Below, piece by piece: positions 7,952-17,722 of a DNA stretch of 64,000 nt. The stretch comes from Microbacterium aurugineum (GTDB lineage Bacteria; Actinomycetota; Actinomycetes; Actinomycetales; Microbacteriaceae). Where the stretch lies: positions 1,426,001 through 1,490,000 of the forward strand of contig NZ_CP078078.1 in NCBI RefSeq assembly GCF_023101205.1. Direction: 5' to 3'. Numbering within the stretch: the first letter of the stretch is position 1; every line of letters starts with the position of its first letter. Both the position numbers and the translations under genes were made by a program. Under the pieces are notes generated by a model. The model searched no databases. It worked only from the letters and a program-made list of their open reading frames with translations, and had not been told where the DNA came from.

Positions 7952-8677
7952 GCCGGGCTGCTCCTCTTCCACCGTCGCGATGGCCAGCTGCAGCACGGCA
8001 TTGAAGACCCGTGGCCGCATCGCCGTGACCAGGTGCGTCGTGCGGGGCACGATGAGGAGCTCCGCATGGGGCGCGAGACGTCGGAACAAGGACTCGTTCA
8101 GACGCAGCTGGTCGTACTGCCCGTTCACGAACCAGAGCGGGACCGCGATCCGGGGGACCGCGGCGGCGATGTCCAGCGCGGCGAGGCTGCGCAGCGCCGT
8201 GTCCTGCATGTCCAGCGCATATCCACCGGCGGCGAAGTCGTATCTGGTCTCCGTGGGGATGGTGGCCTCGAGGACGCGACCGGTCAGCCACATACCGCGA
8301 TCGGGGAGCGAGTCGACCGCCCGGGCGAAGAGGCGATAGGCGCGAAGTCCCGCGCCATGGGGGAGCGAGGTGCACGACGCCGCGACGAGCGCGGCCACCG
8401 GCGGTCGCTGTGCCCCGCCGACGTAGGCGAGACACAGCAGCCCACCCATCGAATGCCCCACGAGCACGACGGGGCCCTTCTCCGCTGCCGCACGTACGGC
8501 GGCATCGATCGTGTGGAGCGCCTCGTGCAGCGTGAAGTCCTCGTCCATGCGGCTCCCGTGCCCGGGGAGATCGACCGCGGTCGACGCATACCCCTGCTCG
8601 TCGAGATACGTGGTCTGTCCGCGCCACATCGTCGCGGACGTGCGGATGCCGTGCACGAAGACGATCTGGGTGCTCAC
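7946..8677 (-). CDS. Alpha/beta hydrolase
   Basis: The 243-residue protein has the alpha/beta-hydrolase fold: oxyanion-region VFVHGIRTSATMW at the N-terminus, PGHGSR, nucleophile elbow GHSMGG with Ser76, a late Asp in NGQYDQ and a catalytic His in RTTHLV. Substrate is unknown; closest general groups are monoacylglycerol-lipase and lactonase-like esterases. It is cytoplasmic, as no signal peptide is seen. The GTG start is fixed by a TATGCT box six bases upstream. It is transcribed alone, convergent with the MFS gene. Confidence 0.87.
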   Translation of the reverse strand: MSTQIVFVHGIRTSATMWRGQTTYLDEQGYASTAVDLPGHGSRMDEDFTLHEALHTIDAAVRAAAEKGPVVLVGHSMGGLLCLAYVGGAQRPPVAALVAASCTSLPHGAGLRAYRLFARAVDSLPDRGMWLTGRVLEATIPTETRYDFAAGGYALDMQDTALRSLAALDIAAAVPRIAVPLWFVNGQYDQLRLNESLFRRLAPHAELLIVPRTTHLVTAMRPRVFNAVLQLAIATVEEEQPGS

Positions 8678-8683
8678 GCGAAC

Positions 8684-8689
8684 AGCATA
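8684..8689 (-). promoter_or_regulatory. -10 box (TATGCT) for the alpha/beta hydrolase
   Basis: TATGCT on the minus strand ends six bases before the GTG at 8677, predicting a leaderless transcript. It lies immediately beside the terminator of the upstream operon. Confidence 0.55.
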
Positions 8690-8693
8690 AGGA

Positions 8694-8728
8694 AAGCGGG
8701 GCCGGTGGATGAACCACCGGCCCCGCTT
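8694..8728 (-). terminator. Strong hairpin ending the peptide-importer operon
   Basis: A perfect 15-bp GC-rich inverted repeat (8694-8708 with 8714-8728) with a 5-base loop lies just after the stop of the binding-protein gene. Confidence 0.8.
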
Positions 8729-8749
8729 CGACGCGAACGTCCGAGGGTG

Positions 8750-10459
8750 CTACTTCTCCCAGCCGACGTTCTCGACGGGCTGGATGCCGAACAGGTCGAG
8801 ACCCACGTAGGGCTCCGGCGTCAGGTTGGCGAGGCCTTCCTGGACCGTGTAGATCTGTGGGCCGTTGTACAGCGGGATCAGGCCCCAGCGCTTGTAGATC
8901 TCGGGCTCGAGCTCCATCGCGGCAGCGGTCTGCGCCTCGGGGTCGGACTGCGACTCGACCTTGTCCTTGATCTCGGCGTCGAGTTCGGCGTCACCGACAC
9001 CCGACAGGTTGAGACCCGAGTCCGAGCAGTACAGCTGGCAGAACCAGGCGGCACCGAACGGGTCGGACGAGGTGAAGCGGAGACCGGAGACGTCCCAGTT
9101 CTTCGAGGTGTAGTCCGAGGAGAACTGGCTGGCGGGACGGACCTCGACCTGGACGTCGATGCCGACCTCCTTCTCCTGCGCCTGCAGCGACTGTGCGAGA
9201 GCCTTCGAGGTGGCCGTGTCGTTCCAGATGGGGTAGACCACCGAGAGCTTCACGCCGTCCTTCTCACGGATGCCGTCCGAACCCTCGGTCCAGCCGGCTT
9301 CGTCGAGCAGCTTCTTGGCGCCCTCGACATCGAACTCCCAGCCTGCGGCCTTCATCGAGTCGGTGTAGCCGGGCTGGAACGAGAACAGGGTCAGCGAGCC
9401 GGCCGGGTCCTCTTCATAGCCGAGGCCGTTCCACGCGATCTGCTTCTGCTGGTCGATGTTGATGGCCTTGAAGAACGCCTCGCGGACCTTGACGTCCTCG
9501 AACTGCGGCTTGGAGGAGTCGACCTGCAGGATCGTGTTGGCCGTCTGCTGCGCGCGGTAGACCTTGGCGCCGTCGACGTCCTTGACCTGGTCGATGAGCT
9601 CCTGGGAGCCCGTCTCCACCATGTCGACCTCGCCGTTCTTGAAGGCGTTGACGCCGGCCTGGCCGTCCATACCCGTCATGGTGACCTTGTCGAGCAGCGG
9701 AGCGTCGCCCCACCACTCGGGGTTCGGCTTGAACGAGATGTAGCCCTTGGTCGCGTCATACTCGTCGACCGTGTAGGGACCGGCGCCCCACTCAGGGTGC
9801 GGGTTCTCGATCATCGCTTCGTTGAAGGTGTCCGGGTCTGCGAGTGCCGGGTGGATGACGCCACCGTTGAAGGGCATCTGCGGCCAGGCGAACTCGCCCT
9901 TGAAGGTGACGATCGCCGTCTTGGCGGTGTCGCCCTGCTCGACGGACTCGATGTCCTTGTAGCCGTCGGTGGCGTTCGGGTTGAAGCCCTCGTCGTAGGA
10001 GCGGTTGGCCTTCCACGTGGCGTCGATGGCGGTCCAGTCCATGTCCGTGCCATCGTTCCAGTGGGCCTCGTCGGTGAACGTGAAGGTCAGGACCGTCTTG
10101 CCATCCTTGACTTCGTTCTTCCACTCGTCGAGGTAGTTGTCGTTCTTGTACTGCGTGCCGTCCGGCTCCATCAGGATCAGCTGCGGCGTGTACCACGCGG
10201 CGATGCGTGCGGTGTCGGCGCTGCCGTCACTGTTGAAGGCGTTCAGCTGCGGCGGCACCTCACGGATCGCGAAGTTGACCTCGCCACCCTCCTGGAGGTT
10301 CTCGCGAGGCTGCGGGTTGTAGTCCGCCATCTCGACGTCGGTCTTCTCGCCGTTGTCGCCATTGTCGCCACTGCCGCTGTTGCCGGCAGCGCACCCGCTG
10401 AGCGCGAGTGCGAAAGCGCCGGTGAGTGCCAGCGCTCCCATCAGCTTGTACTGCTTCAT
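8750..10459 (-). CDS. ABC transporter substrate-binding lipoprotein, oligopeptide type (SBP_bac_5)
   Basis: The 569-residue protein has a type II signal peptide with lipobox ALSGC (Cys23) and an acidic, glycine-rich linker (NSGSGDNGDNGEKTD). The mature part matches family 5 solute-binding proteins (OppA/DppA type): GGEVNFAIREVPPQLN at the N-terminus, AHWNDGTDMDWTAIDATWKAN, and KVREAFFKAINIDQ. It captures peptides or related ligands outside the membrane for the adjacent permeases. Strong AAGGAG precedes the ATG. It is the last gene of the minus-strand importer cluster, 116 bases after the ATPase gene, and may have an extra promoter in that gap. Confidence 0.93.
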   Translation of the reverse strand: MKQYKLMGALALTGAFALALSGCAAGNSGSGDNGDNGEKTDVEMADYNPQPRENLQEGGEVNFAIREVPPQLNAFNSDGSADTARIAAWYTPQLILMEPDGTQYKNDNYLDEWKNEVKDGKTVLTFTFTDEAHWNDGTDMDWTAIDATWKANRSYDEGFNPNATDGYKDIESVEQGDTAKTAIVTFKGEFAWPQMPFNGGVIHPALADPDTFNEAMIENPHPEWGAGPYTVDEYDATKGYISFKPNPEWWGDAPLLDKVTMTGMDGQAGVNAFKNGEVDMVETGSQELIDQVKDVDGAKVYRAQQTANTILQVDSSKPQFEDVKVREAFFKAINIDQQKQIAWNGLGYEEDPAGSLTLFSFQPGYTDSMKAAGWEFDVEGAKKLLDEAGWTEGSDGIREKDGVKLSVVYPIWNDTATSKALAQSLQAQEKEVGIDVQVEVRPASQFSSDYTSKNWDVSGLRFTSSDPFGAAWFCQLYCSDSGLNLSGVGDAELDAEIKDKVESQSDPEAQTAAAMELEPEIYKRWGLIPLYNGPQIYTVQEGLANLTPEPYVGLDLFGIQPVENVGWEK

Positions 10460-10575
10460 GGTGCTCCTTTCGCCTTTCGGCGTGTCATAAGGGGAGAATA
10501 GTTCGCCCGGTACACGAATGCGGCCGAGCCAAGTGAATGCCGCCTAACCGTTATCGGACGGTGATCCGTCTCCGG

Positions 10576-12504
10576 TCAGGAGACGTTCGACAGGCCCGAG
10601 GTGGTCTCTGGATCGAAGACGATCCGCTGCCGCGTCCGCTCGATGTCGGGGTCGGGGACCGGGATCGCCGACAGCAGCGCCTTGGTGTACGGATGCCGGG
10701 GATTGTCGAAGACATCGTCCACGTCGCCGTGCTCCACGAAGTCGCCCAGGTACATGACGGCGACGCGATCCGCGATGTGACGCACCACGGAGAGGTCGTG
10801 AGCCACGAAGAGGTACGACAGGCCGAGCTTGACCTTGAGGTCGTCCAGGAGGTTGATGACGCCCGCCTGAATCGACACGTCGAGCGCTGACACCGGCTCG
10901 TCGAGCACCACGATCTTGGGGTTCGTCGACAGTGCACGGGCGATGCCGATGCGCTGCCTCTGCCCGCCGGAGAACGCCTGCGGGAACCGATCGCGATGCG
11001 CCGGGTTGAGGCCCACGAGGTCCATCAACTCACCGACGCGTCGGTTCACCTCCGCCTTCGGGGTGCCGATGGCCGTCAGCGGCTCGGAGATGATGTCCGC
11101 GACCGTCATGCGCGGGTCGAGCGCACCCATCGGGTCCTGGAACACGATCTGGATGTCGCGCCGCAACTCCCGCTCCACCTTGCGACTGCGGATGTCGTTG
11201 ACACTCGTCCCGGCGATGACGATGTCACCCTCGGTCTGCTTGACCATGTCCATGATCTGCAGCAGCGTCGTGGTCTTCCCGCTCCCGGACTCGCCCACGA
11301 TCGCCATGGTCTCGCCTTCGCGGACGTCGAAGCTGATGCCCTTGACGGCATGCACCTCGCCGACCTTGCGCTTGAGGAAGGCGCCCTTGAGGAGCGGGAA
11401 GGTCTTGGTGAGGTTCTTCACCTCGAGCGTGATGGGACGCTCCTCGCGGGGCAGGCGGGTGAGTTCGCTCTCCGGCGCCTCCCTGACCGGATACACCGGC
11501 AGTCCGCCGAGCAAGCCGCCGTCCTCGATCTCATTCGAACGGATGCAGGCGGCGCGATGTGCCTCGCCACCGCTGGTCAGGACGGGGAGGAGTTCCGGTT
11601 CACGCGTCCGGCACGCATCCATCACGATCGGGCAGCGGTCGGCGAACGGGCAAGCGTCGGGGAGGTTGATCAGGAGGGGCGGGTTGCCCTTGATCGGGGT
11701 CAGCGGTTCCTTCTCGGCCTTGTCCACGCGGGGGATCGCGCCGAGGAGGCCGATGGAGTAGGGCATCCTCGTCTGGTGGAACAGCTCGCGCACGGGCGCC
11801 TGCTCCACGGGCTTGCCGGCGTACATCACCATGACGTCGTCCGCGGTGCGGGCCACCACGCCCATGTCATGCGTGATCATCATGACAGCGGCGCCGGTCT
11901 CGGCCTGCGCCTTCTCGATCAGGTCGAGGATCTGCGCCTGGATCGTGACGTCGAGCGCCGTCGTCGGCTCGTCGGCGATGATCAGCTTCGGGTCGTTCGC
12001 CATCGCGATCGCGATCACCACGCGCTGACGCATTCCTCCGGAGAACTCGTGGGGGAACGCCTTCATCCGCTTCTCGGGCTCGGGGATGCCCACGAGCTTG
12101 AGCAGATCGATCGCCCGGGCGTTCGCCTCCTTGACGCTGAGGTTGCGGTGCACCGTGAGCGCCTCGATCAACTGGGTGCCGATCGTGTACACGGGCGTCA
12201 GCGAGGTCAGCGGGTCCTGGAACACCATCGAGATGCCGTTGCCACGGATCCGGGAGAGCTGCGCGTCGGTCTTTCCGAGAAGCTCCTGCCCGTCGAACAA
12301 GATCGAGCCGGAGATCTTCGCGTTCTCGTCGAGCAGGCCCATGACGGCCAGTGAGGTGACGGACTTCCCGGAGCCGGACTCACCGACGATGCCGAGGGTC
12401 TTGCCGGCCTCCAGGTCGAAGGAGACGCCGCGCACGGCGTCGACACGGCCGGCTTCGGAGGCGAAGCTGACGGTGAGGTCGCGGACGGACAGTACGGGGC
12501 TCAT
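10576..12504 (-). CDS. Fused dual-ATPase subunit of an oligopeptide ABC importer (DppD-DppF type)
   Basis: The 642-residue protein carries two complete ABC ATPase domains in one chain. The first has Walker A GIVGESGSGKS near residue 40, signature FSGGMRQRV, Walker B LIIADEPT and an oligopeptide-family C-terminal cysteine motif (CPFADRCPIVMDAC). The second has Walker A AIVGESGSGKT, signature FSGGQRQRI and Walker B IVVLDEP. Both sites look active. It powers import by the two neighbouring permeases. The start codon overlaps the upstream permease stop (ATGA). Fusion of the DppD and DppF functions is common in actinobacteria. Confidence 0.94.
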   Translation of the reverse strand: MSPVLSVRDLTVSFASEAGRVDAVRGVSFDLEAGKTLGIVGESGSGKSVTSLAVMGLLDENAKISGSILFDGQELLGKTDAQLSRIRGNGISMVFQDPLTSLTPVYTIGTQLIEALTVHRNLSVKEANARAIDLLKLVGIPEPEKRMKAFPHEFSGGMRQRVVIAIAMANDPKLIIADEPTTALDVTIQAQILDLIEKAQAETGAAVMMITHDMGVVARTADDVMVMYAGKPVEQAPVRELFHQTRMPYSIGLLGAIPRVDKAEKEPLTPIKGNPPLLINLPDACPFADRCPIVMDACRTREPELLPVLTSGGEAHRAACIRSNEIEDGGLLGGLPVYPVREAPESELTRLPREERPITLEVKNLTKTFPLLKGAFLKRKVGEVHAVKGISFDVREGETMAIVGESGSGKTTTLLQIMDMVKQTEGDIVIAGTSVNDIRSRKVERELRRDIQIVFQDPMGALDPRMTVADIISEPLTAIGTPKAEVNRRVGELMDLVGLNPAHRDRFPQAFSGGQRQRIGIARALSTNPKIVVLDEPVSALDVSIQAGVINLLDDLKVKLGLSYLFVAHDLSVVRHIADRVAVMYLGDFVEHGDVDDVFDNPRHPYTKALLSAIPVPDPDIERTRQRIVFDPETTSGLSNVS

Positions 12505-13415
12505 GCGCGGCCTCCTGCAGCCGAGGTGGGGTCGAGGGCGTCACGCAGGCCGTCGGCGATCAACGCCATCGACACGGTCAGCAGCGTGAGCGTCAACGCC
12601 GGGAAGTAGAAGAGCCACGGAGAGCTCGTGATCGACGTGCTGCCCTCTCCGATGAGTGATCCGAGGGAGACGTCGGGGATCTTCACACCGAAGCCGATGA
12701 ACGACAGGCCGGTCTCCGTCGTCACGGCCGCGACGATACCGAGCGTGAAGTTGATGACCAGCAGAGATCCGATGTTGGGGACCAGGTGTCGCAGCACGAT
12801 GCGTGTGCCGCGGACGCCCATGTAGCGCGCCGCCTGCACGTACTCCCGCTCGCGAAGCGACAGTGCCATGGTCCAGATGATGCGCGCGGGGAAGAACCAG
12901 CTCACGAAGATCATCACGAGGGCGATGACCCACCAGACGCCTCCCGAGTCGTTCGAGATGACGGACAGCATCAGGAAGGTGGGGACAACCATCATGAAGT
13001 GGATGACCAGCAGCGCGATGCGTTCGAACCAGCCGCGGAAATAGGCGGCGGCCGTGCCGACGAGGGCCGACAGGATGGTGGTTCCGACCGACACCGTGAT
13101 CGCGATCATGAGCGAGCGCTGCAAGCCGACCGCGGTCTGGGTGTAGGTGTCGTTTCCGGCGCCGTTCGTGCCGAACCAGTGCGCTGCCGAGGGCGGCGTG
13201 CTCAGTGCGAGGAAGTCCATGTCATTGACGGCGTACGGAGACAGCACCGGGCCGAGGGTCGCGAACAGGATCAGGGCGAGCAGGACGACGATGCCGCCGA
13301 CGGCCGGCTTGTTGCGCATGTAACGGCGTGTGTAGAGCGTCCACTTCGAGAGGGACTTGCGGGGAGCTGCCTCGGTGGACGGCTCGACCAGCGGATCGAT
13401 CATTTCGGTGGTCAT
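12501..13415 (-). CDS. ABC transporter permease, DppC/OppC type
   Basis: The 304-residue protein has a cytoplasmic N-terminal segment, a first helix after RRYMRNKPAV, an extracellular domain containing HWFGTNGAGNDTYTQ (the Asp/Gly motif of OppC permeases) and five further helices with the coupling sequence REYVQAARYMGVRGTRI that contacts the ATPase. It pairs with the DppB-like permease, whose stop is one base upstream, and its stop overlaps the ATPase start. No residue is obviously missing. Confidence 0.93.
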   Translation of the reverse strand: MTTEMIDPLVEPSTEAAPRKSLSKWTLYTRRYMRNKPAVGGIVVLLALILFATLGPVLSPYAVNDMDFLALSTPPSAAHWFGTNGAGNDTYTQTAVGLQRSLMIAITVSVGTTILSALVGTAAAYFRGWFERIALLVIHFMMVVPTFLMLSVISNDSGGVWWVIALVMIFVSWFFPARIIWTMALSLREREYVQAARYMGVRGTRIVLRHLVPNIGSLLVINFTLGIVAAVTTETGLSFIGFGVKIPDVSLGSLIGEGSTSITSSPWLFYFPALTLTLLTVSMALIADGLRDALDPTSAAGGRA

Positions 13416-13416
13416 A

Positions 13417-14400
13417 TCAGCTCACCCTCACTCGCGGGTCGAGGACGACGACGACGACGTCCGCGAGGACAGCGCCGATCGCCGTCAGCACGGCGCCGAA
13501 CGCGGCGACCGCCACCACGCCGTTGATGTCGTTCTGGTTGATGGTGTCGAGGAAGTAGCGGCCCATGCCCTGCCAGGCGAAGATCGACTCGGTCAGGATC
13601 GCGCCGGTGAAGATCGTCGGGATCGTGAAGGCGACCTGCGTCGCGACCGGGATGAGCGACGTGCGGAGGGCGTGTTTGCGGACCGCCTGCGCTTTGGTCA
13701 GTCCCTTGGCGCGAGCGGTGCGCACGTAGTCCGCGTTGATGTTGTCGAGCAGGAGCGAGCGCTGGAGGAAGTGGTACTGGGCGTAGCCGACGAGCACGAG
13801 CGCGATCGTGGGCAGCGTGACGTGCTGGAGCGCGTCGATGATGGTCGGGAAGAAGCCGGTCACGCCCGGGCTGGAGGAGCCGGTGACGTAGAAGATCCGC
13901 ACCCCTGTCCACTCGTTGAGGGCGATGGCGAGGAGCACGACCGCGAGGCCGGCGACGATGATGTTGATGTTCATCGTGATGATCGAGGTCGCCTGGCCGA
14001 TGCGGTCGGCGAGCTTGTACTGGCGGGACGCGGTGTAGACACCCAACCAGATGCCGAGCACGGCGGCGATGATCGTCGCACCGAGCACGAGCTCCGCGCT
14101 GACCCACATGCGGTAGGCGACCTGCTCGTTGACCGACTGCCCGGTGGGGCTCGTGCCCCAGTCCCAGCGGAACAGGATGCCGCTGAACCAGTTCCACCAC
14201 CGCTCCATGAGCGGCACGGTGTCGCTGAGGTTGCGCGGGATCAGGACGTTGTCGATCTGCTCCGGCGTCAGGGGTGGTCGTCGCCCCACGTAGTTGCTGC
14301 GCGGGTCGAGGAATCCCCACGCGAGGAAGAACGTGAGGTTCGTCGCGACCACGATCATGAGCAGCCAGCCGAGTGTTCGGCGCAGGAGGTACTTGATCAA
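13417..14400 (-). CDS. ABC transporter permease, DppB/OppB type
   Basis: The 327-residue protein opens IKYLLRRTLGWLLMIVVATN, the standard N-terminal helix of DppB/OppB permeases, and has the ATPase-coupling stretch NADYVRTARAKGLTKAQAV followed by two C-terminal helices ending ADVVVVVLDPRVRVS. The first extracellular loop is long (about residues 30-95). It is first in the minus-strand operon dppB-dppC-dppDF-binding protein. The start appears to be TTG at 14400, because the N-terminal helix requires it; no convincing Shine-Dalgarno is seen, so expression may begin weakly. Confidence 0.9.
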   Translation of the reverse strand: MIKYLLRRTLGWLLMIVVATNLTFFLAWGFLDPRSNYVGRRPPLTPEQIDNVLIPRNLSDTVPLMERWWNWFSGILFRWDWGTSPTGQSVNEQVAYRMWVSAELVLGATIIAAVLGIWLGVYTASRQYKLADRIGQATSIITMNINIIVAGLAVVLLAIALNEWTGVRIFYVTGSSSPGVTGFFPTIIDALQHVTLPTIALVLVGYAQYHFLQRSLLLDNINADYVRTARAKGLTKAQAVRKHALRTSLIPVATQVAFTIPTIFTGAILTESIFAWQGMGRYFLDTINQNDINGVVAVAAFGAVLTAIGAVLADVVVVVLDPRVRVS

Positions 14401-14625
14401 GGGGTCAGTCTTTCTCTTCTACAGACGCGCTCGGGATCAGCCGACGCAACGCTGAGTCAGTTGGATTACGGAATCGCCATCCACCGAACTCTGCGATGCG
14501 ACAACCGCCACGGGGTCTGTGATGGAGTCTTATCGCTTGCGGGATCCGGTGTCACGGAATATCCCAGGCAACTTCGGGAGACTATCACCGGAATGCGGGA
14601 ATCGGGGATTAGCGCCCCCTCACCG

Positions 14626-14631
14626 TAGAAT
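14626..14631 (+). promoter_or_regulatory. -10 box (TAGAAT) for lepA
   Basis: TAGAAT ends nine bases before the lepA ATG, predicting a leader of only a few bases. The 240-base gap (14401-14640) must also hold the promoter of the divergent importer operon; a single box for that could not be chosen. Confidence 0.45.
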
Positions 14632-14640
14632 CGAGGGGAC

Positions 14641-16494
14641 ATGTCCCCACGCGCTCTCACACCTCTCCAGCCTGCCTCGACGCCGGCTGCGCAGATCCGC
14701 AATTTCTGCATCATCGCCCACATCGACCATGGCAAGTCGACGCTCGCCGACCGGATGCTCCAGATCACCGGCGTCGTCTCGGACCGCGACATGCGAGCCC
14801 AGTACCTCGACCGCATGGACATCGAGCGCGAGCGCGGGATCACCATCAAGAGCCAGGCCGTTCGGATGCCGTGGGAGCTCGACGGTCAGACCGTAGCCCT
14901 GAACATGATCGACACACCCGGCCACGTGGACTTCACCTACGAGGTCTCGCGTTCGCTCGCGGCCTGCGAGGGAGCCATCCTGCTCGTCGACGCGGCGCAG
15001 GGAATCGAGGCGCAGACGCTCGCGAACCTGTACCTCGCGCTGGAGAACGACCTCCACATCATCCCGGTGCTGAACAAGATCGACCTGCCGGCCGCCGACC
15101 CCGAGAAGTACGCGAAGGAACTGGCCTCGCTCATCGGAGGCAAGCCCGAGGATGTGCTGCGCGTCTCGGGCAAGACCGGCGTCGGCGTCGAGGAACTGCT
15201 CGACCGGCTGGTCCAGGACATCCCGGCTCCGGTCGGCGACGCGGATGCCCCCGCCCGCGCGATGATCTTCGACTCGGTGTACGACGCGTACCGCGGTGTC
15301 GTCACGTATGTGCGCATGGTGGACGGCAGTCTCTCGCCGCGCGAGCGCATCCAGATGATGTCGACCGGGGCCAACCATGAGGCGCTCGAGGTCGGCGTGT
15401 CGAGCCCGGAGCCGACCCCGACCAAGGGGCTCGGCGTCGGCGAGGTGGGCTACCTGATCACGGGTGTGAAGGACGTTCGCCAGTCGAAGGTCGGAGACAC
15501 GATCACCACGTCTCGGAAGCCGGCATCGGAACCTCTGCCGGGGTACACCGACCCGAAGCCGATGGTCTTCTCCGGTATCTACCCGATCGACGGCAGTGAC
15601 TACGCCGAGCTCCGCGAGGCCCTCGACAAGCTCAAGCTCTCGGACGCCTCGCTCCAGTACGAGCCCGAGACCTCGGTCGCGCTCGGTTTCGGTTTCCGCT
15701 GTGGTTTCCTCGGTCTGCTCCACCTGGAGATCGTCACGGAGCGCCTCGCCCGCGAGTTCGGACTCGACCTCATCACGACCGCGCCCAGCGTGATCTACGA
15801 GGTGCTCACCAGTGACACGGGTGAGACGGTCACCGTGACCAACCCGAGCGAGTACCCGGACGGGCGGATCGGATCGGTCTCGGAGCCCATGGTGAAGGCC
15901 GCGATCCTGCTGCCGAAGGACTACGTCGGCACCGTGATGGAGCTGTGCCAGTCGCGCCGCGGCACCCTGCTCGGAATGGAGTACTTCTCCGAGGAGCGTG
16001 TCGAGCTGCGCTACAACATGCCGCTCGGTGAGATCGTGTTCGACTTCTTCGACCAGCTGAAGTCCAAGACGCAGGGCTACGCCTCTCTCGACTACGAACC
16101 CTCCGGACAGCAGGAAGCCGACCTCGTCAAGGTCGACATCCTCCTCCAGGGCGAGAAGGTCGACGCCTTCAGCTCGATCGTCCACCGGGACAAGGCCTAC
16201 GCCTACGGCACGATGATGGCCGAGCGCCTGCGCAAGCTCATCCCTCGTCAGCAGTTCGAGGTCCCGATTCAGGCGGCGATCGGCGCGCGCATCATCGCCC
16301 GTGAGACCATCCGGGCGATCCGCAAGGACGTGCTGGCGAAGTGCTACGGCGGCGACATCACCCGTAAGCGCAAGCTCCTCGAGAAGCAGAAGGAGGGCAA
16401 GAAGCGCATGAAGATGGTCGGCCGCGTCGAGGTCCCCCAGGAGGCGTTCATCGCCGCGCTCTCGGGAGACGTCGAAGGCAAGGACAAGAAGTAG
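14641..16494 (+). CDS. lepA: Elongation factor 4 (back-translocating GTPase LepA)
   Basis: The 617-residue protein is a complete LepA. It has the G1 motif AHIDHGKST (about residues 26-34), the RGITIK switch I motif, DTPGHVDF (G3) and NKIDL (G4), then domain II, the EF-G-like domains, and the LepA-specific C-terminal domain ending [14 protein letters not shown]. It binds ribosomes and influences translocation or 30S biogenesis. A short N-terminal extension before [13 protein letters not shown] is common in actinobacteria. The downstream DUF1990 gene starts two bases after the stop. Confidence 0.98.
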   Translation: MSPRALTPLQPASTPAAQIRNFCIIAHIDHGKSTLADRMLQITGVVSDRDMRAQYLDRMDIERERGITIKSQAVRMPWELDGQTVALNMIDTPGHVDFTYEVSRSLAACEGAILLVDAAQGIEAQTLANLYLALENDLHIIPVLNKIDLPAADPEKYAKELASLIGGKPEDVLRVSGKTGVGVEELLDRLVQDIPAPVGDADAPARAMIFDSVYDAYRGVVTYVRMVDGSLSPRERIQMMSTGANHEALEVGVSSPEPTPTKGLGVGEVGYLITGVKDVRQSKVGDTITTSRKPASEPLPGYTDPKPMVFSGIYPIDGSDYAELREALDKLKLSDASLQYEPETSVALGFGFRCGFLGLLHLEIVTERLAREFGLDLITTAPSVIYEVLTSDTGETVTVTNPSEYPDGRIGSVSEPMVKAAILLPKDYVGTVMELCQSRRGTLLGMEYFSEERVELRYNMPLGEIVFDFFDQLKSKTQGYASLDYEPSGQQEADLVKVDILLQGEKVDAFSSIVHRDKAYAYGTMMAERLRKLIPRQQFEVPIQAAIGARIIARETIRAIRKDVLAKCYGGDITRKRKLLEKQKEGKKRMKMVGRVEVPQEAFIAALSGDVEGKDKK

Positions 16495-16496
16495 TC

Positions 16497-16991
16497 GTGC
16501 CGCTGCCCGCGTATCCGCGGGGGATGACGCGTCATCCGCTCGTCGCTGTGCCCGAGGGCATGCTCGGCGAGGAGAACTCGACCACCGTGGCACCGGCGGT
16601 ACGCGACGCGGTCGCGGCGCTGGTGAGCACGTGGGAGTTCAAGCGGCGCGCGGGTTTCGAGGCACCTGCGGGTGCACCGATGCCCGAACTCGAGGGCGTG
16701 CTCGCCAAGCGTGTCTTCGGCATCCGCTTCGCGGAGCCCGTGCGCGTCGTCTGGGCCGACGCGAGTGGTTTCGGTTACGAGACCCGTCCGGGGCATCCGA
16801 TCTACGGCGAGGAGTCGTTCCGGATCGACGAGCGGGGCGTGTTCACCGCCCGGTCCGTCTCGCGCCCTTCGACCTGGTTCTGGCGGATGCTCGCGCCTGC
16901 GCTGCGGAGGATGCAGCGCTCGACCCACGCCGAGTACGTCCGGATCGTCCAGGAGGCGGCCAGGGCAGCGGAGGCGGAGAGCCCGCGCTGA
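16497..16991 (+). CDS. DUF1990-type protein
   Basis: The 164-residue cytoplasmic protein contains FGYETRPGHPIYGEESFRID, which matches the conserved GxxxGHPxxGEExF signature of DUF1990 proteins, and a C-terminal helix RRMQRSTHAEYVRIV. No enzymatic function is established for the family that I can name; YndJ-like and lipid-binding folds have been proposed. The GTG start is two bases after the lepA stop, implying cotranscription and probable coupling. The next gene encodes a second, diverged member of the same family. Confidence 0.65.
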   Translation: MPLPAYPRGMTRHPLVAVPEGMLGEENSTTVAPAVRDAVAALVSTWEFKRRAGFEAPAGAPMPELEGVLAKRVFGIRFAEPVRVVWADASGFGYETRPGHPIYGEESFRIDERGVFTARSVSRPSTWFWRMLAPALRRMQRSTHAEYVRIVQEAARAAEAESPR

Positions 16992-17055
16992 GCGGTTCGG
17001 AGCCGGCATGTGACCTCGTGCGGCGCGTGGGGGTGTTCGCTCAGGCAACGCGAAG

Positions 17056-17061
17056 TAGGGT
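17056..17061 (+). promoter_or_regulatory. -10 box (TAGGGT) for the second DUF1990 gene
   Basis: TAGGGT ends seven bases before the ATG at 17069. A GGAGG between them is too close to the start to act as a normal ribosome-binding site, so a leaderless start is favoured. Confidence 0.5.
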
Positions 17062-17068
17062 GGAGGTC

Positions 17069-17722
17069 ATGCGGCGCGGGACTTTCCGAGACGACACGGT
17101 GGACTATGCGGCCGTGGGTGCGACCCATGCGCCCGATCTGATGCACTACCCGCCGGAGCGCAGCATCCCGGCGGAGGAATCCTGGCGGATCGGCAGCGGC
17201 GTCGAGCGGTTCCAGACCGCCGGGGAAGCTCTCCTGTCCTGGACGGCGCAGCGCGCTGCAGGGCTCTCGGTCGAAGACGTGCGGCCGGCACCCGGACCCG
17301 CATACGCGGGCGTGAGCTTCGACGCGGAGGGGAATCCGATCGCCCCGAGCAAGCGCGATGTCGAGCCCCGCTACGACGCCGAGGGCATGCCGTTCGTCGG
17401 CGCAGGGATGACGTTGCACCTGCGCGGACGAGTCGCGGGGATGCGCGCCGACGCCGAGCTCCGCGTGATCTCGGTCACGGAAGAGACCCGGCGCATCGGA
17501 TTCGTCCTCGGCACCGTCGGCGGGTCCGTCGTCAGCGGTGAGGAGTCGTTCGACGTCGACTGGCGTGAGGACAACGACGAGGTGTGGTTCACCGTGCGAG
17601 CGTTCGACGCACCGAACGCCCTCATCTACCGGACGATTCCCGCTCTCATGAAGCGTCGTCGCCGCGAGCTGTTCGCGCGCTACCTGCGGGCGATCTCGCC
17701 GCTCTACGCGACCCCCGTCTGA
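17069..17722 (+). CDS. DUF1990 family protein
   Basis: The 217-residue protein opens MRRGTFRDDTVDYAAVGATH, the typical DUF1990 N-terminus, and has the signature FVLGTVGGSVVSGEESFDVD near residues 145-165 and a basic C-terminal helix KRRRRELFARYLRAISPLY. It is longer than its upstream paralogue because it keeps the N-terminal half. Function is unknown. The start is set by a TAGGGT box seven bases upstream. Its stop codon overlaps the hemW start by one base, so the two are probably translated together. Confidence 0.75.
   Translation: MRRGTFRDDTVDYAAVGATHAPDLMHYPPERSIPAEESWRIGSGVERFQTAGEALLSWTAQRAAGLSVEDVRPAPGPAYAGVSFDAEGNPIAPSKRDVEPRYDAEGMPFVGAGMTLHLRGRVAGMRADAELRVISVTEETRRIGFVLGTVGGSVVSGEESFDVDWREDNDEVWFTVRAFDAPNALIYRTIPALMKRRRRELFARYLRAISPLYATPV

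Noticed and set aside
8033-10501. An 822-codon plus-strand open frame antisense to the hydrolase and binding-protein genes
   Set aside because: The sense strand encodes clear proteins with signal peptide, ribosome-binding site and terminator. The antisense product is low-complexity Arg/Val/Asp/Leu sequence with no recognisable fold.
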